This document shows, piece after piece, positions 1-5,135 of a stretch of 6,266 nucleotides of DNA. The DNA comes from an uncultured Phycisphaerales bacterium (GTDB taxonomy: Bacteria; Planctomycetota; Phycisphaerae; WQYP01). The notes below the pieces were generated by a model. That model was given only the letters and a program-made list of their open reading frames with translations, was not told the DNA's origin and ran no database searches. The position numbers were made by a program, and so were the translations under genes. The stretch lies in assembly GCA_937901265.1 (NCBI GenBank), contig CALCHA010000698.1, forward strand, positions 1-6,266. The letters run 5' to 3'. Positions within the stretch are counted from its first letter, which is position 1. Every line of letters starts with the position of its first letter.

Positions 1-37
1 TGGCAGTGCGAACAAGTAAATCGAGTAAACGGGGCGG
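1..37. other. Short non-coding edge beyond the cmk stop codon
   Basis: These bases lie 3' of the cmk stop codon. They contain no recognisable gene fragment, and there is no hairpin followed by a T-run in the minus direction, so the end of the cmk transcript is not defined here. Whether cmk continues into a downstream operon cannot be judged from this window. Confidence 0.5.
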
Positions 38-715
38 TTAATGGATAGCGGTCATGGGGGCTTTCACGCGAACGACGGCGATCATGGCGTCGACGGTCTG
101 GTCGAGGGTGAGGTCGGTGGTGTCGATGTCGAGGGCATCGTCGGGGCGGGCGAGGGGGCCGACGGCGCGGGCCTGATCGCGCATGTCGCGTTTGACGATC
201 TGGTCGAGGACATCGTTGAGTTCCGCGGGGATGCCCTTGGCTTCGAGCTGGGCGATGCGGCGGCGGGCGCGTTCCTCGGGGTGGGCGTTGAGGTAGAACT
301 TGAAGTCGGCGCCGGGGAAGACAATCGTTCCCTGGTCGCGGCCCTCGGTGACGAGCGAGCCCTGCTCCTTGCCAATTTGTCGCTGTTGACGGACGAGTTC
401 CTCGCGGACCCAGGGGTTGTCGGCGGCGACGTAGGTGACCTGGGTGACGGAGGGCTGCCGGAGGAGGTCGGAAACGTCGCGGTCATTGAGCAGGAGGAGT
501 GCGGGGGAGCGGGAGAAGTCGAAGCGGAGGGAAAGGAGGCGGCAGCGTTGGGCGATGCGGTCGGGGTCGGTGAGGATGTGCTGTTCGAGGGCGTCGAGGG
601 CGACGGCGCGGTACATGGCGCCGGTATCGAGCTGCGGGATGCCGAGCTTACGGGCCAGCTGAAGTGCGGCGGCGGACTTTCCAGAACCGGCTGGGCCATC
701 GATGGTTATAATCAC
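38..715 (-). CDS. cmk: Cytidylate kinase (CMP/dCMP kinase)
   Basis: Cytosolic kinase that phosphorylates CMP and dCMP to the diphosphates using ATP, in pyrimidine nucleotide salvage and dNTP supply. The 225-aa product has the usual length for bacterial Cmk. Visible motifs: a P-loop near the N-terminus (DGPAGSGKS, residues 6-14), the CMP-site segment LDTGAMYRA (29-37), EGRDQGT (124-130) followed by an ERARRR-containing segment near 148-153, and the conserved RDxxDxxRxxxPL stretch (176-188). The start is taken as GTG at 715. An AAGGAGG ribosome-binding site lies 7 nt upstream, and this start places the P-loop strand at the very N-terminus as is normal in the family. The reading frame stays open upstream to 883, but that stretch is proline/arginine-rich and resembles nothing in Cmk. 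The gene is divergent from pdhA. The EGRDQGT form of the motif is, from memory, common in planctomycete Cmk. Confidence 0.95.
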   Translation of the reverse strand: MIITIDGPAGSGKSAAALQLARKLGIPQLDTGAMYRAVALDALEQHILTDPDRIAQRCRLLSLRFDFSRSPALLLLNDRDVSDLLRQPSVTQVTYVAADNPWVREELVRQQRQIGKEQGSLVTEGRDQGTIVFPGADFKFYLNAHPEERARRRIAQLEAKGIPAELNDVLDQIVKRDMRDQARAVGPLARPDDALDIDTTDLTLDQTVDAMIAVVRVKAPMTAIH

Positions 716-722
716 GAGGAAG

Positions 723-729
723 CCTCCTT
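723..729 (-). promoter_or_regulatory. Ribosome-binding site fixing the cmk GTG start
   Basis: On the minus strand this reads AAGGAGG, a perfect anti-16S match, with 7 nt to the GTG at 715. It decides the start against the longer in-frame extension reaching 883. Confidence 0.85.
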
Positions 730-810
730 GGGAGGGCGTTTCGGGGGTTACAACAATCCGGGGGAGGCGTGGTCGAGTAGAGATTTCAGAAGATGAGTCG
801 CATTTTTTTC

Positions 811-837
811 TTGAAAACGAACCGGGGTGCCGATAAG
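811..837 (+). promoter_or_regulatory. Weak promoter-like site ahead of the orphan terminator
   Basis: TTGAAA (811-816, five of six to the -35 consensus) is followed after 15 nt by GATAAG (832-837, four of six to the -10). The spacer is shorter than the preferred 17 nt. If used, transcription would start near 845 and end at the 906-948 hairpin, giving an RNA of about 100 nt. It is supported mainly by the need for something to feed that terminator, and it could be chance. Confidence 0.25.
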
Positions 838-844
838 GTAAAGG

Positions 845-948
845 AGATGGCCGGTAAAGACAACTCCGCTGGCCTGTGTTCAAACGTGCTATTTTCTCCC
901 CTCCGGTAGGCGAAGCTCCATCCCAGGCCTTCGCCTACTTTTATTTTT
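845..948 (+). ncRNA. Candidate small RNA or terminated leader
   Basis: This interval lies between the cmk start and the pdh promoter region and has no convincing ORF. It contains a hairpin at 849-874 (GGCCGG pairing with CTGGCC, one G-U, loop of about 14 nt) and ends in a strong intrinsic terminator (906-948). I compared it by eye with motifs of common riboswitch classes (TPP, glycine, cobalamin, c-di-GMP-I, fluoride) and found no match. It could be an independent small RNA, or the leader of pdhA if read-through occurs. Only the terminator is well supported; the RNA and its 5' end are inference. Confidence 0.35.
906..948 (+). terminator. Intrinsic terminator with no upstream plus-strand gene
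   Basis: A perfect 10-bp stem (GTAGGCGAAG at 906-915 with CTTCGCCTAC at 929-938) has a 13-nt loop and is followed at once by TTTTATTTTT (939-948). The T-run is on the plus strand only; in the minus direction the hairpin is followed by CGGAGGGG. It therefore cannot serve cmk, which also starts left of it and runs away from it. It lies 188 nt before the pdhA start. Confidence 0.8.
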
Positions 949-1055
949 GCCAGTGAGATAATGGTCAGGCGGAGGGGGCGGTCCTCTCCAGCGCGAGGAC
1001 GAGGGGCCGGGCGAGTCGCGGGGTGAGAATTGCGGCGAAAGGGCGGTGCGGGCGG
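949..1055. other. Rest of the cmk-pdhA intergenic region
   Basis: The stretch between the orphan terminator and the pdh promoter-like site is G-rich and shows no ORF with a ribosome-binding site. A GATAAT at 957-962 resembles a -10 box, but no -35 match lies at the right distance. I see nothing else definable. Taken together, 716-1136 is a 421-bp divergent regulatory region. Confidence 0.5.
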
Positions 1056-1084
1056 TTGGCGGGGTGGCGGGGATTTATTAGAAT
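1056..1084 (+). promoter_or_regulatory. Candidate sigma-70-type promoter of the pdh unit
   Basis: TTGGCG (1056-1061, four of six to TTGACA) and TAGAAT (1079-1084, five of six to TATAAT) are separated by exactly 17 nt. The -10 lies in a short AT-rich island within very GC-rich DNA. Transcription would start near 1091, giving a leader of about 46 nt before the pdhA GTG. The promoter is inferred from the sequence match only. Confidence 0.45.
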
Positions 1085-1123
1085 TGGGTGCTTGGCGTAA
1101 CATGCCAGCCCCGTTGTGCGTAG

Positions 1124-1129
1124 AAAGGA
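1124..1129 (+). promoter_or_regulatory. Ribosome-binding site fixing the pdhA start
   Basis: AAAGGA sits 7 nt before GTG at 1137. The alternative in-frame GTG at 1116 has no purine-rich sequence in front of it, and choosing it would put this ribosome-binding site inside the gene. Confidence 0.7.
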
Positions 1130-1136
1130 TCACGCT

Positions 1137-2162
1137 GTGACGACGATTTCCACCTCGACTTCGACTCCCAAGGCAGAACCGACGACGACGCAGTTGATGG
1201 ACTGGTACCGCCAGATGAGCGTGATCCGGCAGTTCGAGGTCAAGTGCGCCCAGTCCTACCAGCAGCAGAAAATTGGGGGGTTCTGCCACCTCTACGTGGG
1301 GCAGGAGGCGGTGGCGGTGGGGAGCATCGCGGCGACGCGGCCGCAGGACTATGTTATCACGGCGTACCGCGACCATGGGCATGCGATTGCGCGGGGGATG
1401 GAGATGACCCCGCTGTTTGCTGAGCTGTACGGAAAGGCATCGGGATGCTCCCGGGGCAAGGGGGGTTCGATGCACTTTTTCGATGCGGAGAAGAACTTCT
1501 TTGGTGGCCACGCGATTGTCGGTGGCCACATTCCTTTGGCGATCGGTTTGGGCTGGGCGGCGAAGTATCGCAAGGAAGACCGGGTCACGCTGTGTTACTT
1601 CGGGGATGGGGCGATCAACCAGGGGAGCTTTCACGAGGCGCTGAATCTGGCGGGGATCCACAAGCTGCCCTGCATATTCATGGTGGAGAACAACGGGTAT
1701 GCGATGGGGACGCATCTGCACCGCTCGTCGGCGGTGACGGATTTGAAGCTGCGGACGGGGGATGCGTATGGGATACCGGGGAAAGAGGTGGACGGGATGG
1801 ATTGCATTGCGATGTACCAGATGATGCGGGATGGGATCGAGTATTGCCGGTCGGGGAATGGGAGCCTGTTTCTGGAGGTGAAGACCTACCGGTATCGCGG
1901 GCACTCGATGAGCGATCCGCAGAAGTATCGGACGAAGGAAGAGGTGGCGAAGTACCAGGATCACGACCCGATCGGGCGGCTGGAGAAGCTTTTGCGGGAG
2001 AAGAAGCTGCTGGATGATGGGAAGGTGGCGGCAATGAACGACGAGATTCATGCGGCGGTGGAGAAGGCGCACGAGGAGGCGGATGGGGCGGCGTTTCCGA
2101 CCACGGAAGATATTTGGAAGGATGTTTATGCGATGCCGTTCGGGCCCTATTTGGCGAGGTGA
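1137..2162 (+). CDS. pdhA: Pyruvate dehydrogenase E1 component, alpha subunit
   Basis: Alpha chain of the alpha2-beta2 thiamine-diphosphate E1 enzyme. It decarboxylates pyruvate and passes the acetyl group to the lipoyl arm of E2, in the cytosol. The 341-aa product has a Ser/Thr/Pro-rich, probably disordered N-terminus (residues 2-18) and then a full E1-alpha domain. Visible signatures: GFCHLYVGQEAVAVG (48-62), YRDHGHA (77-83), the GGSMHFF segment (109-115), and the ThDP/magnesium motif beginning GDGAINQG (156-163) and closing at ENNGYAMGT (184-192). The RYRGHSMSDP loop (252-261) corresponds to the regulatory phosphorylation loop of mitochondrial E1. The second subunit is encoded downstream as pdhB, but 498 bp of DNA carrying a four-helix-bundle gene separates them. 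The HSMSDP loop and overall likeness favour pyruvate over branched-chain 2-oxo acids as substrate; a related acetoin dehydrogenase is the main alternative. Confidence 0.93.
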   Translation: MTTISTSTSTPKAEPTTTQLMDWYRQMSVIRQFEVKCAQSYQQQKIGGFCHLYVGQEAVAVGSIAATRPQDYVITAYRDHGHAIARGMEMTPLFAELYGKASGCSRGKGGSMHFFDAEKNFFGGHAIVGGHIPLAIGLGWAAKYRKEDRVTLCYFGDGAINQGSFHEALNLAGIHKLPCIFMVENNGYAMGTHLHRSSAVTDLKLRTGDAYGIPGKEVDGMDCIAMYQMMRDGIEYCRSGNGSLFLEVKTYRYRGHSMSDPQKYRTKEEVAKYQDHDPIGRLEKLLREKKLLDDGKVAAMNDEIHAAVEKAHEEADGAAFPTTEDIWKDVYAMPFGPYLAR

Positions 2163-2169
2163 CTGACGG

Positions 2170-2201
2170 GTTAAGTGGTTAACTGGTTGAATAGTTAAGT
2201 A
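2170..2201 (+). repeat. Left array: four 8-bp direct repeat units
   Basis: The units are GTTAAGTG, GTTAACTG, GTTGAATA and GTTAAGTA, contiguous with no spacer. They start 8 nt after the pdhA stop codon and end just before the GAGGGG ribosome-binding site of the four-helix gene. They are the inverse of the array at 2615-2646. The AT-rich composition stands out sharply from the surrounding DNA. Confidence 0.85.
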
Positions 2202-2206
2202 AGGTC

Positions 2207-2212
2207 GAGGGG
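2207..2212 (+). promoter_or_regulatory. Ribosome-binding site of the four-helix-bundle gene
   Basis: GAGGGG lies 7 nt before the GTG at 2220 and inside the cassette, so the cassette brings its own translation signal. No convincing promoter is visible between pdhA and this gene, so it is probably read as part of the pdh transcript. Confidence 0.65.
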
Positions 2213-2219
2213 CTTTACC

Positions 2220-2621
2220 GTGAGCGAGAGCGGGTTTGCGTTTGAGAAGCTGGAGTTGTACCAGCATGCGCGCGCTTTTCGTGTCCGGATTTACAAGCTG
2301 GCCAAGCTGCTGCCAAAGGACGAACACAAGTTGAACGCGCAGATGCGGGATGCGGCCAGATCGCTGACGAACAATATTGCGGAGGGGCATGGGCGATTTA
2401 CCTATGCGGATCGGAAGCGGTTCATGCTGAACGCGCGTGGCTCGTTGCAGGAGTTGGTGGACGATGTCAATCTGTGCCGGGACGAGCACTATGCGAAGCC
2501 GGAGCACCTGGACGATCTGAAGGCGGATGCCCTTTCGTTGTTGAAGAAGATCAACGGCTACATGAAATACCTGCGGCTGAAGGCGGTGCCGTTGCCCGCC
2601 CAGGTCTCCGAAATAATTTAA
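2220..2621 (+). CDS. Four-helix-bundle protein of the 23S rRNA intervening-sequence (IVP/S23) family
   Basis: This 133-aa protein matches the family of small four-helix-bundle proteins first seen in 23S rRNA intervening sequences and related in fold to the Avd accessory protein of diversity-generating retroelements. Recognisable features: the N-terminal FEKLELYQHA (8-17), an IYKLAKLLPKDE segment (24-35), the family hallmark SLTNNIAEGHGR (48-59), and NARGSLQEL (71-79). Four amphipathic helical stretches span roughly 14-31, 34-56, 61-86 and 94-120. The basic surface (many Lys/Arg) would suit nucleic-acid binding, but no biochemical function is established. It starts with GTG, and its TAA stop lies within the first unit of the right-hand repeat array. 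It has no metabolic link to pyruvate dehydrogenase, so its position between pdhA and pdhB is best explained by insertion. Confidence 0.88.
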   Translation: MSESGFAFEKLELYQHARAFRVRIYKLAKLLPKDEHKLNAQMRDAARSLTNNIAEGHGRFTYADRKRFMLNARGSLQELVDDVNLCRDEHYAKPEHLDDLKADALSLLKKINGYMKYLRLKAVPLPAQVSEII

Positions 2622-2646
2622 CTACTTAACTATTTAACTACTTAAC
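2615..2646 (-). repeat. Right array: four 8-bp units, inverted relative to the left array
   Basis: Read on the minus strand the units are GTTAAGTA, GTTAAATA, GTTAAGTA and GTTAAATT, contiguous. The first plus-strand unit, AATTTAAC, supplies the TAA stop codon (2619-2621) of the four-helix gene. The array ends 14 nt before the pdhB ATG, just short of its GAGG ribosome-binding site at 2652-2655. Aligned as inverted repeats, the two arrays match at 25 of 32 positions. Confidence 0.85.
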
Positions 2647-2660
2647 CATTTGAGGTTGCC

Positions 2661-3647
2661 ATGCCCGTTCTGCAATTTCGTGAAGCGCTTCGCGAGGCCA
2701 TGTCGGAGGAAATGCGTCGGAATCCGGATGTGTTTTTGATGGGGGAGGAGGTGGCGGAGTACAACGGGGCGTACAAGGTGTCGGAGGGGATGCTGAAGGA
2801 GTTTGGGCCGCAGCGGGTCGTTGACACGCCGATTTCAGAGGCCGGGTTTTCCGGGCTGGGGATCGGGGCGGCGATGGTGGGCATGCGGCCGATCATCGAG
2901 TTCATGACGTTTTCGTTTTCGCTGGTGGCCTTTGACCAGGTGGTCAACAACGCGCCGAAGATGTCTTACATGAGCGGCGGGCAGTTCAAGGTGCCGGTGG
3001 TCTTCCGCGGGATTTCCGGGCCGGGGCAACAGCTCGCGGCCACGCACTCGTGGTCGGTCGAAGCCCTCTACACGCACGTGCCGGGCCTGAAGGTGGTGGT
3101 GCCCACGACGCCGGCCGAGGCGAAGGGGCTGCTGAAGACGGCGATCCGCGATGATGATCCCGTGATTTTCCTGGAAAATGAGTCGATGTATGGCAACAAA
3201 GGAGAGGTGCCGGAGGGCGATTTCCTGCTGCCCTTCGGCGTGGCGGATGTGAAGCGTGAGGGGCGCGACTGCACCATCGTGGCGTGGGGACAGGGGTGCA
3301 TCACGGCGCTGGCGGCGGCGGAGCAGCTGGAGAAGGAACATGGCATCCGGTGCGAGGTGATTGATCCGCGCACGCTGCGGCCGCTGGATCTGCCGGCGAT
3401 CGTCCGGAGCGTGAAAAAGACGGGGTACTGCGTGACGGTGGAGACGGGGTATCCGACATGCGGGATCGGGGCGGAGCTGGCGGCGCTGGTGCATGAGCAC
3501 TGCTTCGACGATCTGGACAACCATGTCGTGCGGGTGGCGTCGCTGGATGTGCCGATGCCCTACTCGAAGCCGTTGCTGCAGCAGGTGGTACCGAGCGTGC
3601 AGCGGGTGGCGGATGCCGTAAAGAAAGCCGTGTACTTCAAGGGGTAA
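2661..3647 (+). CDS. pdhB: Pyruvate dehydrogenase E1 component, beta subunit
   Basis: Beta chain of E1, which completes the thiamine-diphosphate site with PdhA. The 328-aa length is standard. Visible features: LMGEEVAEYNGAYKVSEGML (26-45), the DTPISEAGF segment (55-63) with the catalytic-type Glu at 60, EFMTFSF (80-86), the ATHSWS segment (127-132) with the conserved active-site His at 129, PTTPAEAKGLL, and the C-terminal transketolase domain with IDPRTLRPLDL. The ATG start has GAGG 5 nt upstream. The gene follows pdhA in the same direction, separated only by the repeat-flanked cassette, and is closed by a strong terminator 41 nt after its stop codon. No E2 (lipoyl acyltransferase) or E3 gene follows. 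Confidence 0.94.
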   Translation: MPVLQFREALREAMSEEMRRNPDVFLMGEEVAEYNGAYKVSEGMLKEFGPQRVVDTPISEAGFSGLGIGAAMVGMRPIIEFMTFSFSLVAFDQVVNNAPKMSYMSGGQFKVPVVFRGISGPGQQLAATHSWSVEALYTHVPGLKVVVPTTPAEAKGLLKTAIRDDDPVIFLENESMYGNKGEVPEGDFLLPFGVADVKREGRDCTIVAWGQGCITALAAAEQLEKEHGIRCEVIDPRTLRPLDLPAIVRSVKKTGYCVTVETGYPTCGIGAELAALVHEHCFDDLDNHVVRVASLDVPMPYSKPLLQQVVPSVQRVADAVKKAVYFKG

Positions 3648-3688
3648 TCGAGGAACGCCCAAGGCCCAATGCGAAATGTGAAACTGTG

Positions 3689-3726
3689 GATGAGCGTCGT
3701 TGCTGAAACGACGCTCATCTTTTTTT
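3689..3726 (+). terminator. Strong intrinsic terminator ending the pdh unit
   Basis: A perfect 13-bp stem (GATGAGCGTCGTT at 3689-3701 with its complement at 3707-3719) has a 5-nt loop, GCTGA, and is followed by seven T residues (3720-3726). The orientation fits transcripts coming from pdhB. Confidence 0.92.
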
Positions 3727-3824
3727 GCCGGAGGGCGTCATCTGGAGGAAGTGTCCCGTCGCTGCGGCACCGCGATTGCAGCAGATATGGGTGAGTTGTT
3801 GCTTGCTTCAGAGAGGAGCTCATC

Positions 3825-4100
3825 ATGGAGACGATTGAGGACATTCGAGGCGAAGAGGGCAATCCCCGGGCGACGGGCCTGGATGGCATTCCCGGCGGGC
3901 GGCCTATACCGCTGAATCGGGCGTTTGGCGAGGAGAGCGTTCCCTGGGCGGGTGCCTTGGTGGCGTTGGTGCTGGGCCTGTTGAGCGGCGCGGCCGGAGC
4001 GGTGACGTTCATCGTGTGGTTCTGGGTCGCGGCACTCATCCTGCTGATCGCCGCACTGGTACTTTTTCTGCGTGCGCGGCATAACCACCTGCCCGCGTAA
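3825..4100 (+). CDS. Small membrane protein of unknown function, two predicted transmembrane helices
   Basis: I do not recognise a family. The 91-aa product starts at ATG with an excellent ribosome-binding site (GAGAGGAG, with GGAG at 3815-3818, 6 nt spacing). Residues 1-40 are polar, with acidic and Gly/Pro-rich segments. Residues 41-82 are almost wholly hydrophobic and probably form two closely spaced helices (about 41-60 and 63-82) with a Gly/Ala-rich turn. The C-terminus is short and positive (RARHNH). By the positive-inside rule the C-terminus is probably cytoplasmic; a two-helix hairpin would put the N-terminus there too. It lies alone between the pdh terminator and the convergent hydrolase gene, so context gives no function. 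I found no clear promoter in 3727-3824. Confidence 0.72.
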   Translation: METIEDIRGEEGNPRATGLDGIPGGRPIPLNRAFGEESVPWAGALVALVLGLLSGAAGAVTFIVWFWVAALILLIAALVLFLRARHNHLPA

Positions 4101-4117
4101 GCATCGCACGATTTGAT

Positions 4118-4156
4118 GACAGCCTTTTCGGAGGGACGGGGGCGCTGTCTGTTTTG
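4118..4156. terminator. Possible weak terminator between convergent genes
   Basis: GACAGC (4118-4123) can pair with GCTGTC (4144-4149), with TGTTTT (4150-4155) after it on the plus strand. The loop is 20 nt and the stem only 6 bp, so it is weak. Its place in the 59-bp gap between two convergent stop codons makes a termination role plausible. Confidence 0.35.
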
Positions 4157-4159
4157 ATT

Positions 4160-5059
4160 TCAGGCGAAGGCGAGTGAAAGTTGCTCAGCCACCTGAAGGC
4201 GGGGGCGACGTGCCGAGAGCCAGCCTGTGCGCTCCTGCTGATGGGTGAGGGTGAGGATCTGCGCAATCCGCGGGTCCCTGGAAAAGAGTTTTTTGAGCAG
4301 GACTGGGCAGTTACATTCGCGGCTGCGATGCAGCAGCAGGATGTGCCGAGGGAGGCGATCGGGGCCGCAGGCGGCGAGGGTGCGGTCGAGGATTTCCTGG
4401 ATGGCGGTGAGGGCCTGGTCGTTGGAGAGGTGTCCCGCGCCGCCCATGATGCGATTTTTGAGAAACCAGGGTCGCGGGGAGTGCTGCTGCATGTCGTGGT
4501 CGTAATTGGCTTCGAGGGCGAGTACATCGACGCCGCAGAAGCGTTCGATGAGGGCGTCGGGGACATGGCCGAGGTCGGTGGCGAAGCCGACGCGGTACCC
4601 GTCGCAGGCGAGGAGAAATCCGTGGGAGCCCTCGGCATCGTGGGCCAGGGGGAGGGCGCTGGCGGAAATACCGCGGAGGGGCTCGAAGGCGGCGGAGTCA
4701 TCGAAGCCGATGAGCAGTTGATCGAGCGGAACGTGCGCGATGTGCTTGGCCTGAAGCTGATTCTGGGCGTAGAGGGCTTCGCGGGAGGAGCGAAGCTTGC
4801 GGGCATTGCGCGACGAGCAAAAGAGGCGAATGCCGTGCTTGAGAAGGGTCTGGTACCAATTGGGATTAAAGTGGTCGTGGTCGAGGTGGGTGAGGAGGAT
4901 GGCCTGGAGGTGGGCGAGTTCGACGCCGGTGCCGGAGAGTCGCTGCGCGGTGGTGCGGGGCCCGAAGCCGGCATCGATGAGGAACGCGCCCCAGGGTCCA
5001 CGGACGAGGGTGGAGTTGCCGGCGGAGCCGCTGCCGAGCACGCACAGTTCAAGGGACAT
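4160..5059 (-). CDS. Metallo-beta-lactamase-fold hydrolase, YycJ/WalJ-like
   Basis: A 299-aa predicted cytosolic metal-dependent hydrolase. The order of motifs fits the YycJ/WalJ branch: LGSGSAGNST (8-17) on the first strand, LIDAG (27-31), the metal motif THLDHDH (57-63), HDA (140-142), FATDLGH (159-165), EANYD (183-187), GHLSN (209-213), and a C-terminal HRSRECN block comparable to the SRECN motif of that branch. Some relatives are reported to act on nucleic acid; the substrate here is unknown. The usual HxHxDH appears as HxDxDH, with Asp at 60 in place of the second His. The start is taken at 5059, with GGAG 6 nt upstream and the first strand immediately following. An in-frame ATG at 5092 would add 11 residues but lacks a better ribosome-binding site. 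The gene is divergent from the flavoprotein gene. Confidence 0.87.
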   Translation of the reverse strand: MSLELCVLGSGSAGNSTLVRGPWGAFLIDAGFGPRTTAQRLSGTGVELAHLQAILLTHLDHDHFNPNWYQTLLKHGIRLFCSSRNARKLRSSREALYAQNQLQAKHIAHVPLDQLLIGFDDSAAFEPLRGISASALPLAHDAEGSHGFLLACDGYRVGFATDLGHVPDALIERFCGVDVLALEANYDHDMQQHSPRPWFLKNRIMGGAGHLSNDQALTAIQEILDRTLAACGPDRLPRHILLLHRSRECNCPVLLKKLFSRDPRIAQILTLTHQQERTGWLSARRPRLQVAEQLSLAFA

Positions 5060-5065
5060 CCATGT

Positions 5066-5069
5066 CTCC
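5066..5069 (-). promoter_or_regulatory. Ribosome-binding site choosing the hydrolase start
   Basis: On the minus strand this reads GGAG, 6 nt before the ATG at 5059. It favours that start over the in-frame ATG at 5092. Confidence 0.6.
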
Positions 5070-5100
5070 GACGCGGGAAAAGAGGGAAGCAAGAGGTGAG

Positions 5101-5128
5101 TGTATAGAAACCGTACTGCCGATCACAA
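5101..5128 (-). promoter_or_regulatory. Candidate promoter of the hydrolase gene
   Basis: On the minus strand TTGTGA (5128-5123) and TATACA (5106-5101) are spaced 16 nt apart; each matches four of six consensus bases. Transcription would begin near 5094, about 35 nt before the start codon. It lies back to back with the plus-strand candidate at 5146-5174. Confidence 0.35.
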
Positions 5129-5135
5129 CAGCGGT

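Larger units (their letters stand above)
2170..2646 (+). mobile_element. Repeat-bounded four-helix-bundle gene cassette inside the pdh operon
   Basis: This 477-bp block begins and ends with arrays of four 8-bp units in opposite orientations and contains a single gene. It starts 7 bp after the pdhA stop codon and ends 14 bp before the pdhB start. Removing it would leave a normal 21-bp pdhA-pdhB junction with the pdhB ribosome-binding site intact. No transposase is present and I see no clear target-site duplication, so mobility is inferred only from the modular boundaries and the disruption of a normally tight gene pair. The layout (inverted ends around an IVP gene) resembles the intervening sequences of some 23S rRNA genes. 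Confidence 0.45.

Noticed and set aside
716..883. N-terminal extension of cytidylate kinase up to 883
   Set aside because: The frame is open but the added 56 residues have no Cmk-like sequence, and the perfect AAGGAGG 7 nt before GTG at 715 marks the real start.
716..1136. Known riboswitch upstream of pdhA (TPP, glycine, c-di-GMP-I, fluoride, cobalamin)
   Set aside because: None of their conserved core strings is present by eye; the hairpins are reported only as unassigned structure.
786..2507. A 573-codon open frame on the minus strand across pdhA and the four-helix gene
   Set aside because: It is antisense to two well-supported genes, rich in Arg/Pro/His as expected from GC-skewed antisense frames, resembles no family, and runs through both pdhA and the cassette.
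2220..2621. Interpretation as a 23S rRNA intervening sequence or a diversity-generating retroelement
   Set aside because: No rRNA sequence flanks the gene, and there is no reverse transcriptase or template/variable repeat in the window. Only the protein family is shared.
2170..2646. Reading the 8-bp arrays as a CRISPR array or origin iterons
   Set aside because: Units are 8 bp, contiguous and without spacers, so they are not CRISPR. There is no replication gene or DnaA-box cluster nearby, and their inverted placement around one gene fits cassette ends better.
2161..2660. Target-site duplication at the cassette edges
   Set aside because: I compared the bases outside 2170 and 2646 and found no convincing direct repeat, only a GG/GAGG resemblance too short to count.
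4181..5107. A 308-codon plus-strand open frame opposite the hydrolase gene
   Set aside because: The product is a Gly/Glu/Val-rich mirror of the hydrolase codons with no domain; the minus-strand frame carries all the metal motifs.
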